Origin: Streptomyces sp. CB02923
GTDB taxonomy: Bacteria; Actinomycetota; Actinomycetes; Streptomycetales; Streptomycetaceae
Assembly (NCBI RefSeq): GCF_001905005.1
Contig: NZ_LWKZ01000001.1
Span: forward strand, 375,775 to 439,774
Reading direction: 5' to 3'
DNA length: 64,000 bases
Translations under genes and position numbers: made by a program
The notes under the pieces: generated by a model
What the model was told of the DNA's origin: nothing
What the model saw: only the letters and a program-made list of their open reading frames with translations
Database searches by the model: none
In this document: piece after piece, positions 8,165 through 16,469 of the stretch
Layout: each line of letters starts with the position of its first letter
How positions within the stretch are numbered: the stretch's first letter is position 1

Positions 8165-10514
8165 GTCCGACCCGCACGCGCAGGTATCGACCGCCGGCTT
8201 TGCCCATGACCTCCATGAGGGTGTTGTCCGACCCGCACGCGCAGGTATCGACCGCCGTCCGTTTCCGCGATTAGGACGAGACCGTCGTCCGACCCGCACG
8301 CGCAGGTATCGACCTCAACACCGCCTACTCAGGCGACGAGTCCCTGAGTCCGACCCGCACGCGCAGGTATCGACCGAGATGCCACGTCTCCCCCAGTGTG
8401 AAGCGCTCGTCCGACCCGCACGCGCAGGTATCGACCGCCGACGCCCAGCCGCTCATGTAGCGGCCCGACGTCCGACCCGCACGCGCAGGTATCGACCGCA
8501 GGTGCAGGTGCCGTCGACGGGCTGGGGCGTGTCCGACCCGCACGCGCAGGTATCGACCGGTATCCCTCCGCGCGGGTCGCCCCGACATCGGGGTCCGACC
8601 CGCACGCGCAGGTATCGACCGGCCGGCGAGGTAGCCGCCGCCCTCGCCGAGCGGTCCGACCCGCACGCGCAGGTATCGACCGATCGCGTCCATGAACCTG
8701 GGCTCGGTACGGGTGTCCGACCCGCACGCGCAGGTATCGACCGTTCGACGCCGCCGAGACCGGCGCGCGGGCCGAGTCCGACCCGCACGCGCAGGTATCG
8801 ACCGTCCGCTACCGCATCGGCCACGATCGCCGCCGTGTCCGACCCGCACGCGCAGGTATCAACCGGCGGGGTTCTCCATCCCCGCACTGCCACACGTGTC
8901 CGACCCGCACGCGCAGGCATCAACCGACGGCCGCGGACCAGCGGCCGCCCGCGTCGGCGCCCGATCCGCACGCGCAGGTATCGACCGCCCCGGGCGGCCA
9001 TCCCCACGCCGAACCGCAGGTCCGACCCGCACGCGCAGGTATCGACCGCACACCCCGGGCAGTTGGCTGGTGGACCTCTCGTCTGACCCGCACGCGCAGA
9101 TATCAGCTACCGCTGAGGAGCCCGGTCGATGCGCGGCCGAGGACCGACCTGCACGTGTAGGTATCGACCGCCGACGGTGCCCTTGGCGAGGTCAGTTTCG
9201 ACGCGTCCGACCTGCACGCGCAGGTATCAGCCGGACGCCGCTCCGGTGATCGCCCGTATCGACACGGCCGACCCGCACGCGCAGGTATCAACCGAGCGGA
9301 TCGGCCTGCGGGGCCGGCGGCGGGGTGTCCGACCCGCACACGCAGGTTTCAGTCGGAGATCGCCAAATGAGCACGACGTTCCACGAGGTCCGCCCCGCAC
9401 ATGCAGGTATCAGTCGGCCGAGCTGGAGGCCGTGGGCATCCCCTGACGTCCGACTCGCACGCACCGGTTTCGACCCCAAGCTGACCGACTCCTGGGTGAG
9501 GCACTCGTGACCGACCCACACGCGCAGGTATCAACCGGCCCCTACGTTTGACCAGGATGTCGGGGTGCGGTCCGACCCGCACGGCGCAGGTATCAACCGC
9601 GGGCGGCCACCTGCTGCGCCGCGGCTTCGGGGTCCGACCCGCACGCGCAGGTATCAACCGACGGTGCCGCCGCGCTCGTCACGGAACTGATCGTCCGACC
9701 CGCACGCAGGTATCAACAACCGGGCGTCGAGTTGGGCAGCCTCCGGCGGGCGAGGTCCGACCCGCACCCGCAGGTATCAACCGTCGACCGGCTCGGCCTG
9801 CGACAGGTCCGGCTCGTCCGACCCGCACCCGCAGGTATCAACCGGTGGCCACCAGCGCCATGACGAGGGCGAGGGCGTCCGACCCGCACGCGCAGGTATC
9901 AGCCGCGCGCCGGATGCTCCACCGCGACCGCTGGCCGGTCCGACCCGCACGCGCAGGTATCAATCGGCTTTCTGCTCGGCCGAGATCGGCACGGTGACGT
10001 CCGACCCGCACGCGCAGGTATCAACCGGAAGGCCACGTCTTCCTGCTGCGGACCGCGTCGTCCGACCCGCACGCGCAGGTATCGACCGCCTAGGACCATG
10101 GGCGGTACGACCAACACCGGGTCCGACCCGCTCACGCAGGTATCAACCGGCATACGCCGAGCTGGGGCGCTCGGGCTTTGCGTCCGACCCGCACGTGCAG
10201 GTATCGACCGTCGGCGGCCCGCAGGTCATGGCGGAGCAGATCGTCCGACCCGCACGCGCAGGTATCAACCGGTCATCGAGCACCTGCGGGCATTCAGTGA
10301 CGAGTCCGACCTGCACGCGCAGGTATCAACCGGCTCCTGCGGCGGCGTCCTGCCACTTCGCGAAGTCCGGCCCGCACACGCAGGTGTTAACCGAGGCCCA
10401 TTTGCGTTCATCCAGCTAGAGCCTGGCCCGACCCGCACGTGCAGGTATCAACTGGCCGACGAGGTGATGCGGTGACGACCCCAGCGTCCGACCCGCACGC
10501 GCGGGTGCCGTCCG
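8165..10514 (+). CRISPR. Type I-E CRISPR array, about 39 repeats
   Basis: The 29-bp repeat starts GTCCGACCCGCACGCG and ends GTATCGACCG, with mostly 32-33-bp spacers (period about 61). The first eleven repeats are essentially identical. From about 8837 the ending changes to CAACCG in many copies. Repeats between about 8960 and 9535 are heavily mutated (for example CGACCTGCACGTGTAGG near 9143, or CGACTCGCACGCACC near 9450). From about 9570 to 10270 they are close to consensus again with the CAACCG ending, and the last four decay. One copy near 9692 has lost two bases and one near 9570 gained one. The repeat's potential stem is ACCCGC/GCAGGT around ACGC, with one C-A mismatch. Spacer targets cannot be judged without a search. 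Confidence 0.97.
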
Positions 10515-10639
10515 CCCTCTTCGACGCCGACGTAGCGGCTCCTGACCGCACGCATAGGCGTCTGCTTATACCAATTGAAATATTCACCGTCGATACCCCT
10601 GCCGTTCGCCAGAACGGTTTGGCTTCACTTGGAGGTTTT
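10515..10639 (+). promoter_or_regulatory. Probable cas3 promoter region
   Basis: A 125-bp gap after the last decayed repeat, containing an unusually AT-rich stretch (CTTATACCAATTGAAATATT) for this genome. cas3 has its own ribosome-binding site (GGAGG at 10631-10635) and is separated from the cascade genes by the 2.3-kb array, so an independent promoter here is likely. No exact -10/-35 pair is claimed. Confidence 0.4.
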
Positions 10640-13408
10640 ATGCCTGACAATTTCAACCCTGACCAAGACGTGTGGGGAAAGTGGGACGGCCTCCTCTTCC
10701 CTTACCCCTTGGGCTGCCACTTCCTCGATACTGCCGCAATAGCAGGGGAACTTTGGGACGCCTATCTCACGGAGCAACAACGTGCCGCTGTCGCCGACGC
10801 ATTCGGTGTACCGGTGGCGGATGCTCGCGGGATGGTCTGTTTCTGGGCCGGGTTGCACGACTTGGGCAAGTGCTGCCCCGCGTTTCAGGGACAGCCGTCG
10901 GGCCCCAATCCGGCATTCCTCGCAACACCGGATTTCGCTGCTCCTCCCGGTTGGATGTTTGAGGGGGCGGTGCGGCACGAGCGGGTGACGCATTTGGTGT
11001 TGCCTTCGCTTCTGGCACCATACGGGTATGACGCGGAGTCGCGTCCGGGCAGGTCGGTGGCGCACCAGGTGGCGCAGATGCTTGGTGGGCATCACGGGGT
11101 GTACGGGGCGATGCTCGACCGGGTGTTGATGGCCGGCCCGGAGCAGGGTGAGCCGCGCGTGGGGGCCGCCGCGGGCTGGGCGCGGGAGCGGGCAGCGTTG
11201 GTGGGGATGCTCTACGAAGCGACCGGACGGCCGGTGGCTCCGGTACAGGTGGCGCCGGCCGGTGCGGCTGTCATGGTCACCGCTCTGGTGGTGCTGGCCG
11301 ACTGGCTGGCTTCCAAAGCCGGCTGGGTACGTGCCCGGCTCGCCGAATGGAGGGCTGCCGACGGGAATTGGCAGGCGCACTACCGGCGGGCGGTTGGCCA
11401 TGCGGCCCAGGCGGTGGCGGATGCCCAGTTGGCTGCGCCCCTGTGGAACCCGGCGGAATCCTTCGGCGAGGTCTTCCCTGCCGTTCGTCAGCCCTATCCG
11501 CTGCAGAGCGACGTCGGAGTGCGGTTGCCGAAGGTCGTATCGAAGGGGGCGGGGTTGTTGCTGGTGACGGCTCCCACCGGGGACGGCAAGACCGAGGTCG
11601 GTCTCTACGGGGCCCGGGTGCTGGGGGCCGCCTCGGGCCGGGCGGGCCTGGCCGTGCTGCTGCCGACCATGGCCACCACCGAGGCGATGTGGCGGCGTGT
11701 ACGCGATTACGTCGCGGGCAGCACCCAGGCGGACACACCGGTCACGCTGCTGCACGGCCTGGCGTGGCTGAATGAGGAATACGCCGAGGACGGCAGCGAC
11801 GCCGTGCTCGGGGAGGGCTGTGTCTCCACCACGGCCGGGGAGTTCGTGCGCGGGCGTCACCTCGGGCTTGTCGCCGGCGTCGCGGTGGGTACGTGGGATC
11901 AGGCGGCGACGGCGAGTCTGCCGGTGCGGTTCAATGTGCTGCGCTGGCTCGGCCTGTCCGGCAAGACGTTGATCATTGATGAGGCCCATGCGTATGACGC
12001 GTACGGGCATGCGCTGACCGTGCGTCTGCTGGAGTGGCTGGGGCACCTGGGGGTGCCGGTGGTCCTGCTGTCGGCCACCTTGGCCGGATCGCTGGCGCGC
12101 CGTCTGGTCGACGCCTACCTGCGCGGGGCCGGGCACCCGGGCGCCACTGAGGTCGCCCCCGCGTATCCGGGGTGGCTGTTCGCCGATGCCTCATCCGGCA
12201 CCGTGACCGCCTCGCCGGTGATCGAAAGCCGCCGGCAGCGCTCGCTCGTCATCGACCTGCACGAGGCACGGCATACGCACGATCCGGACCGGCGTGACGG
12301 CCGGGCGCGGCGCCTGGCCGAGGAGATCGCTCCGCTCTACGAGGCCGGGCAGGATCCCGGGGCGGTCCTGGTGGTGTGCAACACCGTGCCGGATGCCCAG
12401 CAGACGTACCTCGCCCTGACAGAACGCCGGGGATCGCGCCAGCCGCGGCTGTTGCTGCTGCACGCCCGTATGCCGGTGTGGCAGCGCGACGCCACCACCC
12501 AGATGCTGCTGGGCCTGCTGGGGCCCACAGCGCCGCGTCCGGACGAGCCGCTGATCGTCGTCGCGACGCAGGTGGCTGAGCAGTCCCTGGACGTGGACTT
12601 CGACCTGGTGGTCAGTGACCTGGCGCCGCTGGCCCAGCTGCTGCAGCGGGCCGGTCGCGGACACCGCCACCAGCTCGGCGAACGCGGCGCGCGCCCCTCC
12701 TGGGCCGGTGCACCCCGCCTGGTGGTCTGCTCCCCCAGCGGATCGCTGCCGCCGCCGGCCTGGGGGGAGGTCTACGACGCGGCGCTGCTGCGCCGCACGC
12801 GCGAACTGCTCGCCGACCGGGCCGGACGGCCCCTGGAGGTGCCCGGCGAGGTGGCCGAGGCGATCGAAACGGTCTACGCCGACCTCAACGACCTGGCCGA
12901 CCAGGCGCTGTCCGACGACCGGCAGCGAGCGGTGCGCGAGACGGCCCAGGCCGCCGCGGCCGATGCCGTCGCCATCCCCGCCCCGCACCAGGTCACGGAC
13001 CTCTACCCGCTGACCGACCGCGAGATCGATCCCGCAGCGGTCACCACGCGGCTGGGCGCCGACTCCGAACGGCTCCTGCCCATCTACACCACCGCCGACG
13101 GCCGCCGCTGGCTTGACCCGGCATGCTCCCAGCCACTGCCGGCGCCCCCAGCACCGCAGCAGCGCCTGGACCGCGACACCGTCGCCCGCCTGGTGCGCCT
13201 GACCGTCCAAGCCCCCGGCAGCTACCTGCCCCACGACGACCAGCACACCTTCCCGCCGAAGGAATGGCAACGCACCCCCACCGCCCGCGACCTGCGGCTG
13301 CTGCCCCACCCCGTCGCTCAGGACGGCTCCATCGGAGCATACGAAGCCTCCCAGCACGTCCTTCGTCTGGATCCCGAGCTGGGGCTCGTCCGCCGCCTCA
13401 GTCGCTGA
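10640..13408 (+). CDS. cas3: CRISPR-associated nuclease-helicase Cas3
   Basis: Predicted 922 aa, full length for type I-E Cas3, which is recruited by Cascade to nick, unwind and degrade target DNA. The start is the ATG after GGAGGTTTT. The HD nuclease domain shows H27, the HD pair H73-D74 (FWAGLHDLGK) and a later GGHHGVYG. The helicase part shows Walker A (APTGDGKTE, near residue 315), DEAH (IIDEAHAYD, near 445), the SAT motif (LLSATLAG) and motif VI (QRAGRGHRH, near 670). A C-terminal domain follows. It lies downstream of the array rather than upstream of cse1, and no cas1/cas2 accompanies it. Confidence 0.97.
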   Translation: MPDNFNPDQDVWGKWDGLLFPYPLGCHFLDTAAIAGELWDAYLTEQQRAAVADAFGVPVADARGMVCFWAGLHDLGKCCPAFQGQPSGPNPAFLATPDFAAPPGWMFEGAVRHERVTHLVLPSLLAPYGYDAESRPGRSVAHQVAQMLGGHHGVYGAMLDRVLMAGPEQGEPRVGAAAGWARERAALVGMLYEATGRPVAPVQVAPAGAAVMVTALVVLADWLASKAGWVRARLAEWRAADGNWQAHYRRAVGHAAQAVADAQLAAPLWNPAESFGEVFPAVRQPYPLQSDVGVRLPKVVSKGAGLLLVTAPTGDGKTEVGLYGARVLGAASGRAGLAVLLPTMATTEAMWRRVRDYVAGSTQADTPVTLLHGLAWLNEEYAEDGSDAVLGEGCVSTTAGEFVRGRHLGLVAGVAVGTWDQAATASLPVRFNVLRWLGLSGKTLIIDEAHAYDAYGHALTVRLLEWLGHLGVPVVLLSATLAGSLARRLVDAYLRGAGHPGATEVAPAYPGWLFADASSGTVTASPVIESRRQRSLVIDLHEARHTHDPDRRDGRARRLAEEIAPLYEAGQDPGAVLVVCNTVPDAQQTYLALTERRGSRQPRLLLLHARMPVWQRDATTQMLLGLLGPTAPRPDEPLIVVATQVAEQSLDVDFDLVVSDLAPLAQLLQRAGRGHRHQLGERGARPSWAGAPRLVVCSPSGSLPPPAWGEVYDAALLRRTRELLADRAGRPLEVPGEVAEAIETVYADLNDLADQALSDDRQRAVRETAQAAAADAVAIPAPHQVTDLYPLTDREIDPAAVTTRLGADSERLLPIYTTADGRRWLDPACSQPLPAPPAPQQRLDRDTVARLVRLTVQAPGSYLPHDDQHTFPPKEWQRTPTARDLRLLPHPVAQDGSIGAYEASQHVLRLDPELGLVRRLSR

Positions 13409-13493
13409 CACCTCCCGCGGCGGCCACAGCTGGCCCCGGCAGTCAGCCGCACACGCTGATCGCGAGCACGTCAGAGCGGGGCAACATAGTGCG

Positions 13494-13580
13494 GGATCGC
13501 CGGTTAGCCAAACCGGCGATCCCACGCATCATTGATAGTCCACCGCCACCACCTGCTCGTACGTCGAGAGGCACCCCCAG
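13494..13580 (+). repeat. Dispersed module, copy 3, with strong palindrome
   Basis: Begins with the inverted repeat GGGATCGCCGGTT/AACCGGCGATCCC (13494-13524) around AGCCA and continues with CGCATCATTGATAGTCCACC, similar to the copy at 14011-14095. It stands alone, without the membrane-protein gene that accompanies the other two copies. It may terminate cas3 transcription. Confidence 0.55.
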
Positions 13581-13694
13581 ACGACCACAGACAAGCGCCA
13601 AACGCACGGCCTGGGCGCGCTCCACAGGACACGAGCTGCGGATGACGCCCCGAGCCGATCGCGGACCAGGGCCCGTCCGCCTCCAGCGCAGGGG

Positions 13695-13925
13695 TTAACC
13701 GGGCCTCAGCCAACGGATGACCAGGGCGCAGGCGATCCCGAAGACCGTGAGGATGGCGGCCGTCTCCAGGCCCCACCGGACCCAGGCGAGCCACTGATCG
13801 GTGAGGGCGACGAGCAGGAGGCCGCCCGTCAGCGCCAGCACGGCCATGATGAAGGCGAAGACGGCCACCCGGGCCCCCTGCGACAGGGGACAATCCCACC
13901 AAGACGGTGGAGGGTCGGAATGCAT
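13695..13925 (-). CDS. Small two-helix membrane protein, copy 2
   Basis: Predicted 76 aa with two hydrophobic segments (ARVAVFAFIMAVLALTGGLL and, after LTDQWLAWVRWGLE, AAILTVFGIACALVI) and a basic C-terminus. The ATG at 13925 is preceded by GAGGGGAGCG, a good ribosome-binding site. It is homologous over its length to the degenerate frame at 2395-2637, sharing LTDQWLAWVRWGL exactly. Family not recognised; a small integral membrane protein. Upstream on the minus strand lie a hairpin and a module also shared with copy 1, so gene, hairpin and module were duplicated together on either side of the CRISPR-Cas locus. Confidence 0.65.
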   Translation of the reverse strand: MHSDPPPSWWDCPLSQGARVAVFAFIMAVLALTGGLLLVALTDQWLAWVRWGLETAAILTVFGIACALVIRWLRPG

Positions 13926-13955
13926 ACCGTGACGCTCCCCTCGAATAGGCGACAG

Positions 13956-13992
13956 CCGGGTAGGCACTCGACGTCACCGAGCACCTACCCGG
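13956..13992 (+). terminator. Hairpin followed by T-run
   Basis: CCGGGTAGG pairs with CCTACCCGG, with extra pairing inside, followed on the plus strand by CGTTTTGT. Positional equivalent of the hairpin at 2668-2701. Confidence 0.6.
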
Positions 13993-14010
13993 CGTTTTGT
14001 ATCAGCGGCC

Positions 14011-14095
14011 TCCCGGTGAGCCAAACCGGGAAATCGCCGCATCATTGGAAGTCCACCGCCACCTCTGCCCCGCCATCGAGAGGCAGCCGACACCA
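14011..14095 (+). repeat. Dispersed module, copy 2
   Basis: GGTGAGCCAAACCGGGAAAT followed by CGCATCATTGGAAGTCCACC. Aligns base for base over much of its length with 13502-13580 and more weakly with 2721-2788. An open plus-strand frame starting VSQTG is shared by copies 2 and 3 but breaks early in copy 3, so coding is not supported. Confidence 0.5.
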
Positions 14096-14148
14096 GACCT
14101 GCCCACGACTTCACCCCCGGGTAGGAAGAGGCCCCGCAGCGTCTCGCG

Positions 14149-15039
14149 CTACGCCGCGGCGTAGCTGAGGCGGAACAGGTCCCGGGCCCGCTCCAGGTCC
14201 CGCTCCGAGCGCAGCTGGACCTCCAGGTCGCCGGTGCCGTGGTGGCCCAGCCTCGTCACGTCCCGGGTGAAGCCGGGCACTAGGCCGGCCTCCTGCGGGT
14301 CGGCCTTGAGGTAGACGAGCAGCTTGGTCTTCTGTGGCGGGCACACGCAGGCGAAGTTCCGCAGCCGCCGGTATGCCCGGTAGAGGCGGTTCTCGGTCTT
14401 GGTGATGTCCTGCCCCAAGCCCAGCAGTGTCTCGTCGACCGCGGCGGCCAGCTCCGCCGTCGCCCCCTGCGTCAGGTGCCCGCGCGTCGTTTCGGCCGCG
14501 CGCCGGCGACGGGCCGTCCCGGTTGTCACCGTCTGCCCTGTGGCGGAGGCCACCGTCTCCAGGCCGACGAGCTGCTCGCCGTAGAAGCGGTAGCGGACCA
14601 GGTCGATGCTGCGCCGGTGCTCGCGTACGGCGTGTGCGTCGTAGCGGGTGAAGTCGCCCGCCACGCAGATCAGCCGCGGCGCGCTCCACCGCACCCGGGA
14701 GGCGGCTGCCGCCCCCAGGCGCTCGCGGACCAGGTGCCCGAATTCGGCGCGGTGATCCATCAGCCATGCCAGGTAGAACAGGCCCTGGTTGATCACGCCC
14801 GCATCCGTGCCGCGCTTGTACTCGACGACCACCGGTGCGTCGTTCTCGTCCAGGCCCAGCGAGTCGATCCGTCCGCCGTGCACCGGCCCGGTGCTGTACT
14901 CGCTCGCCAGGAACCGCACGCCCAGCATCGTCTCCATGTGTGCCTCGATCAGATGCTGCACATCGGCTTCGACCTCAGCAAGACGCGGCGTGACCTCAAT
15001 CACGCCGCCCTCCGTGCTGTAGAGCTTCAGGGTCGACAC
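14149..15039 (-). CDS. PD-(D/E)XK nuclease-like protein with C-terminal DUF5655 domain
   Basis: Predicted 296 aa from a GTG start with GGAG eight bases upstream of the codon, giving a beginning (STLKLYSTEGGVIEV) typical of the family; an upstream in-frame ATG would add 55 unrelated residues. Residues 40-80 carry a nuclease-type core, GGRID (D59) then VVVEYKRG (E73, K75), matching the D-x(n)-E-x-K pattern of PD-(D/E)XK and NucS-like enzymes. The C-terminal 90 residues (ENRLYRAYRRLRNFACVCP onward) resemble DUF5655. Such proteins are often annotated as nucleases of unknown role. Position beside the tRNA-derived attachment repeat and a CRISPR-Cas system suggests a defence or mobile-element role, but this is inference. 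Confidence 0.7.
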   Translation of the reverse strand: MSTLKLYSTEGGVIEVTPRLAEVEADVQHLIEAHMETMLGVRFLASEYSTGPVHGGRIDSLGLDENDAPVVVEYKRGTDAGVINQGLFYLAWLMDHRAEFGHLVRERLGAAAASRVRWSAPRLICVAGDFTRYDAHAVREHRRSIDLVRYRFYGEQLVGLETVASATGQTVTTGTARRRRAAETTRGHLTQGATAELAAAVDETLLGLGQDITKTENRLYRAYRRLRNFACVCPPQKTKLLVYLKADPQEAGLVPGFTRDVTRLGHHGTGDLEVQLRSERDLERARDLFRLSYAAA

Positions 15040-15255
15040 CGCCTCTCCGTGCGTCCAGTGTGGCCAGAGCTCAACAGCGGATGCAGTCGAATTTATTTCC
15101 GAAGGATCCGAGCTTGAGTCCGGGGCCACTCGGGACCGCCCAATCTTTGCAATAGCATCAAAAGGGGCATTTCCAAATCGCGGGACATGCGCGGGATCGC
15201 TCACCTAACGTGGCGTCAGGTAAGGCGCTGACCAGCGAAAACGTCTGGGAATCGA

Positions 15256-15311
15256 ACGGCCTCCGGAGCCGTGTGCGCAGGTTCGAATCCTGCCGGGGGC
15301 ACTTCGCTTCA
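15256..15311 (+). repeat. tRNA-Arg(CCG) 3' fragment, attachment-site copy A
   Basis: Reads as anticodon arm ACGGC-CTCCGGA-GCCGT (anticodon CCG), variable region, T arm (CAGGTTCGAATCCTG) and acceptor strand CCGGGGGCA. No matching 5' half (expected to begin GCCCCCG with a D arm) precedes it, so it is not a functional tRNA. Bases 15261-15311 are identical to copy B. Confidence 0.85.
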
Positions 15312-15353
15312 ACCAGCACAATCAAGCGGTTGACCAGCGTAGATGCCAGGTAC

Positions 15354-15390
15354 AGAAAGCGGGAGTCAGTCTCACTGACTCCCGCTTTCT
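15354..15390. terminator. 16-bp perfect-stem terminator
   Basis: AGAAAGCGGGAGTCAG, loop TCTCA, perfect complement. It lies downstream of the tRNA fragment and converges on the integrase stop, so it could serve both strands. A diverged equivalent sits at the same distance from copy B (21255-21289). Confidence 0.85.
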
Positions 15391-15435
15391 CTCATTCTCT
15401 CTCACTGATCGCGACACATACGCGACACACTCCGG

Positions 15436-16458
15436 CTACACCGTGTCGCCCTCCTCTTCCAGCGCTTTTGCGATCTTCGCGTTGGCCGCTTCCTCGTGAC
15501 CGTCGATGCAGCCGTGGTACCGGCGGTGGATCACCTCCGGCGAGTTGCCGACCCGTCGTGCGATCTCAGCAATGGGCACCCCGGCGTTCAGCCACCGCGT
15601 GATACAGGCGTGCCGAAGGTCGTACGGTCGCCCGGCCAGCGGTGACGCCACCCGGTCCGGGGGCAGTGCGAACTCCCGCGCGTCCTCCCATACCCGCCAA
15701 TACGTGGATGATCCGACAACCCCGCCACGCTCGTTGCCGAACACCCGCCCGTCCTTGGCCGTGCCGAACTCCGACAGGTGGTTCCGAAGCAGGGCGACCA
15801 GCACGGGCGGAATGGGCACCGGACGGTCCGTGTCCGCCTCCCGCGCCTTCAGCCCCCGCCGGTCGTGCCGCTCCCCGGAGTCGGTCCACTGCTTGCCGGA
15901 CACCGGCCGCGTCTCCCGGGGCGTCAAGGTCCCCCATCCCGCGTCCGGCAAGTGGCAGTCGGCCCGGCGCAGTCCGACCACTTCCGCCGGCCGGAGAGCC
16001 GCGAAGTAGATGACCGCGAAGAACGCCACCAGCCGCCGCCCGCGGGCCCGGTGCCATGACCCGACGTAGGACACGGCCGCCAACAGTTGCCGCCCCTGAT
16101 TGGCGTTGACCAGTACGCGTGGATCTACCGCGTCATTGGCGGTCAGCCGCGCCATGTGCACCCGATGAAGGGGGTCCTCTGAGAGGACACCGGCCGCCAC
16201 GGCGTACTCCAGGGCGGCGTTCAGGGCCCGGCGGCGGCGCCGGAAGGTCTCTCCGCCGGAAGGCTTCCCGTCCAGCCGGAAGCTGAGCCGGTACTGCACG
16301 TCCCGGAACACCTCTGGCTTGTCCAGGTCCGTCACGGCCCGCGCTTCCGTCTCAAGCCAGTCGTAGGCGGCTTTCAGTTCCGCCGGCGGCTCCTGGCCGT
16401 GGTGGGCGGGCACCAGCGCCCAGCGCATCGCGAGCCGCAGTTCCCGGTCGGGCGGCAT
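15436..16458 (-). CDS. Tyrosine recombinase/integrase
   Basis: Predicted 340 aa. The catalytic domain is complete: Arg156 in AALRPAEVVGL, the R282-H283 pair in YDLRHACITRWLNAG, and nucleophile Tyr314 in IHRRYHGCIDG. The second conserved His of related enzymes (GHS) is Asn here (RVGNSPE). The protein starts directly at the SAM-like core-binding region; no N-terminal arm-binding domain is visible, and an in-frame TAG sits just upstream of the ATG, so the arm domain is lacking or lost. AGGAGG precedes the ATG unusually closely. Its gene ends 125 bp from the tRNA-derived repeat, so it should catalyse integration at that tRNA-Arg site. Confidence 0.85.
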   Translation of the reverse strand: MPPDRELRLAMRWALVPAHHGQEPPAELKAAYDWLETEARAVTDLDKPEVFRDVQYRLSFRLDGKPSGGETFRRRRRALNAALEYAVAAGVLSEDPLHRVHMARLTANDAVDPRVLVNANQGRQLLAAVSYVGSWHRARGRRLVAFFAVIYFAALRPAEVVGLRRADCHLPDAGWGTLTPRETRPVSGKQWTDSGERHDRRGLKAREADTDRPVPIPPVLVALLRNHLSEFGTAKDGRVFGNERGGVVGSSTYWRVWEDAREFALPPDRVASPLAGRPYDLRHACITRWLNAGVPIAEIARRVGNSPEVIHRRYHGCIDGHEEAANAKIAKALEEEGDTV

Positions 16459-16469
16459 CTCCTCCTAAC

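Noticed and set aside
8165..10490. Long open frames running through the array on both strands
   Set aside because: They arise from the 61-bp periodicity and repeat the same translated units (for example RTRRYRP); they are artefacts of the CRISPR repeats.
13409..15039. cas1 or cas2 downstream of cas3
   Set aside because: The region holds only repeat modules, a small membrane gene and a DUF5655 protein; no Cas1 or Cas2 motifs in any frame.
15256..15311. A functional tRNA-Arg gene
   Set aside because: Anticodon arm, T arm and acceptor 3' strand are present, but there is no D arm or 5' acceptor strand before it in either copy.
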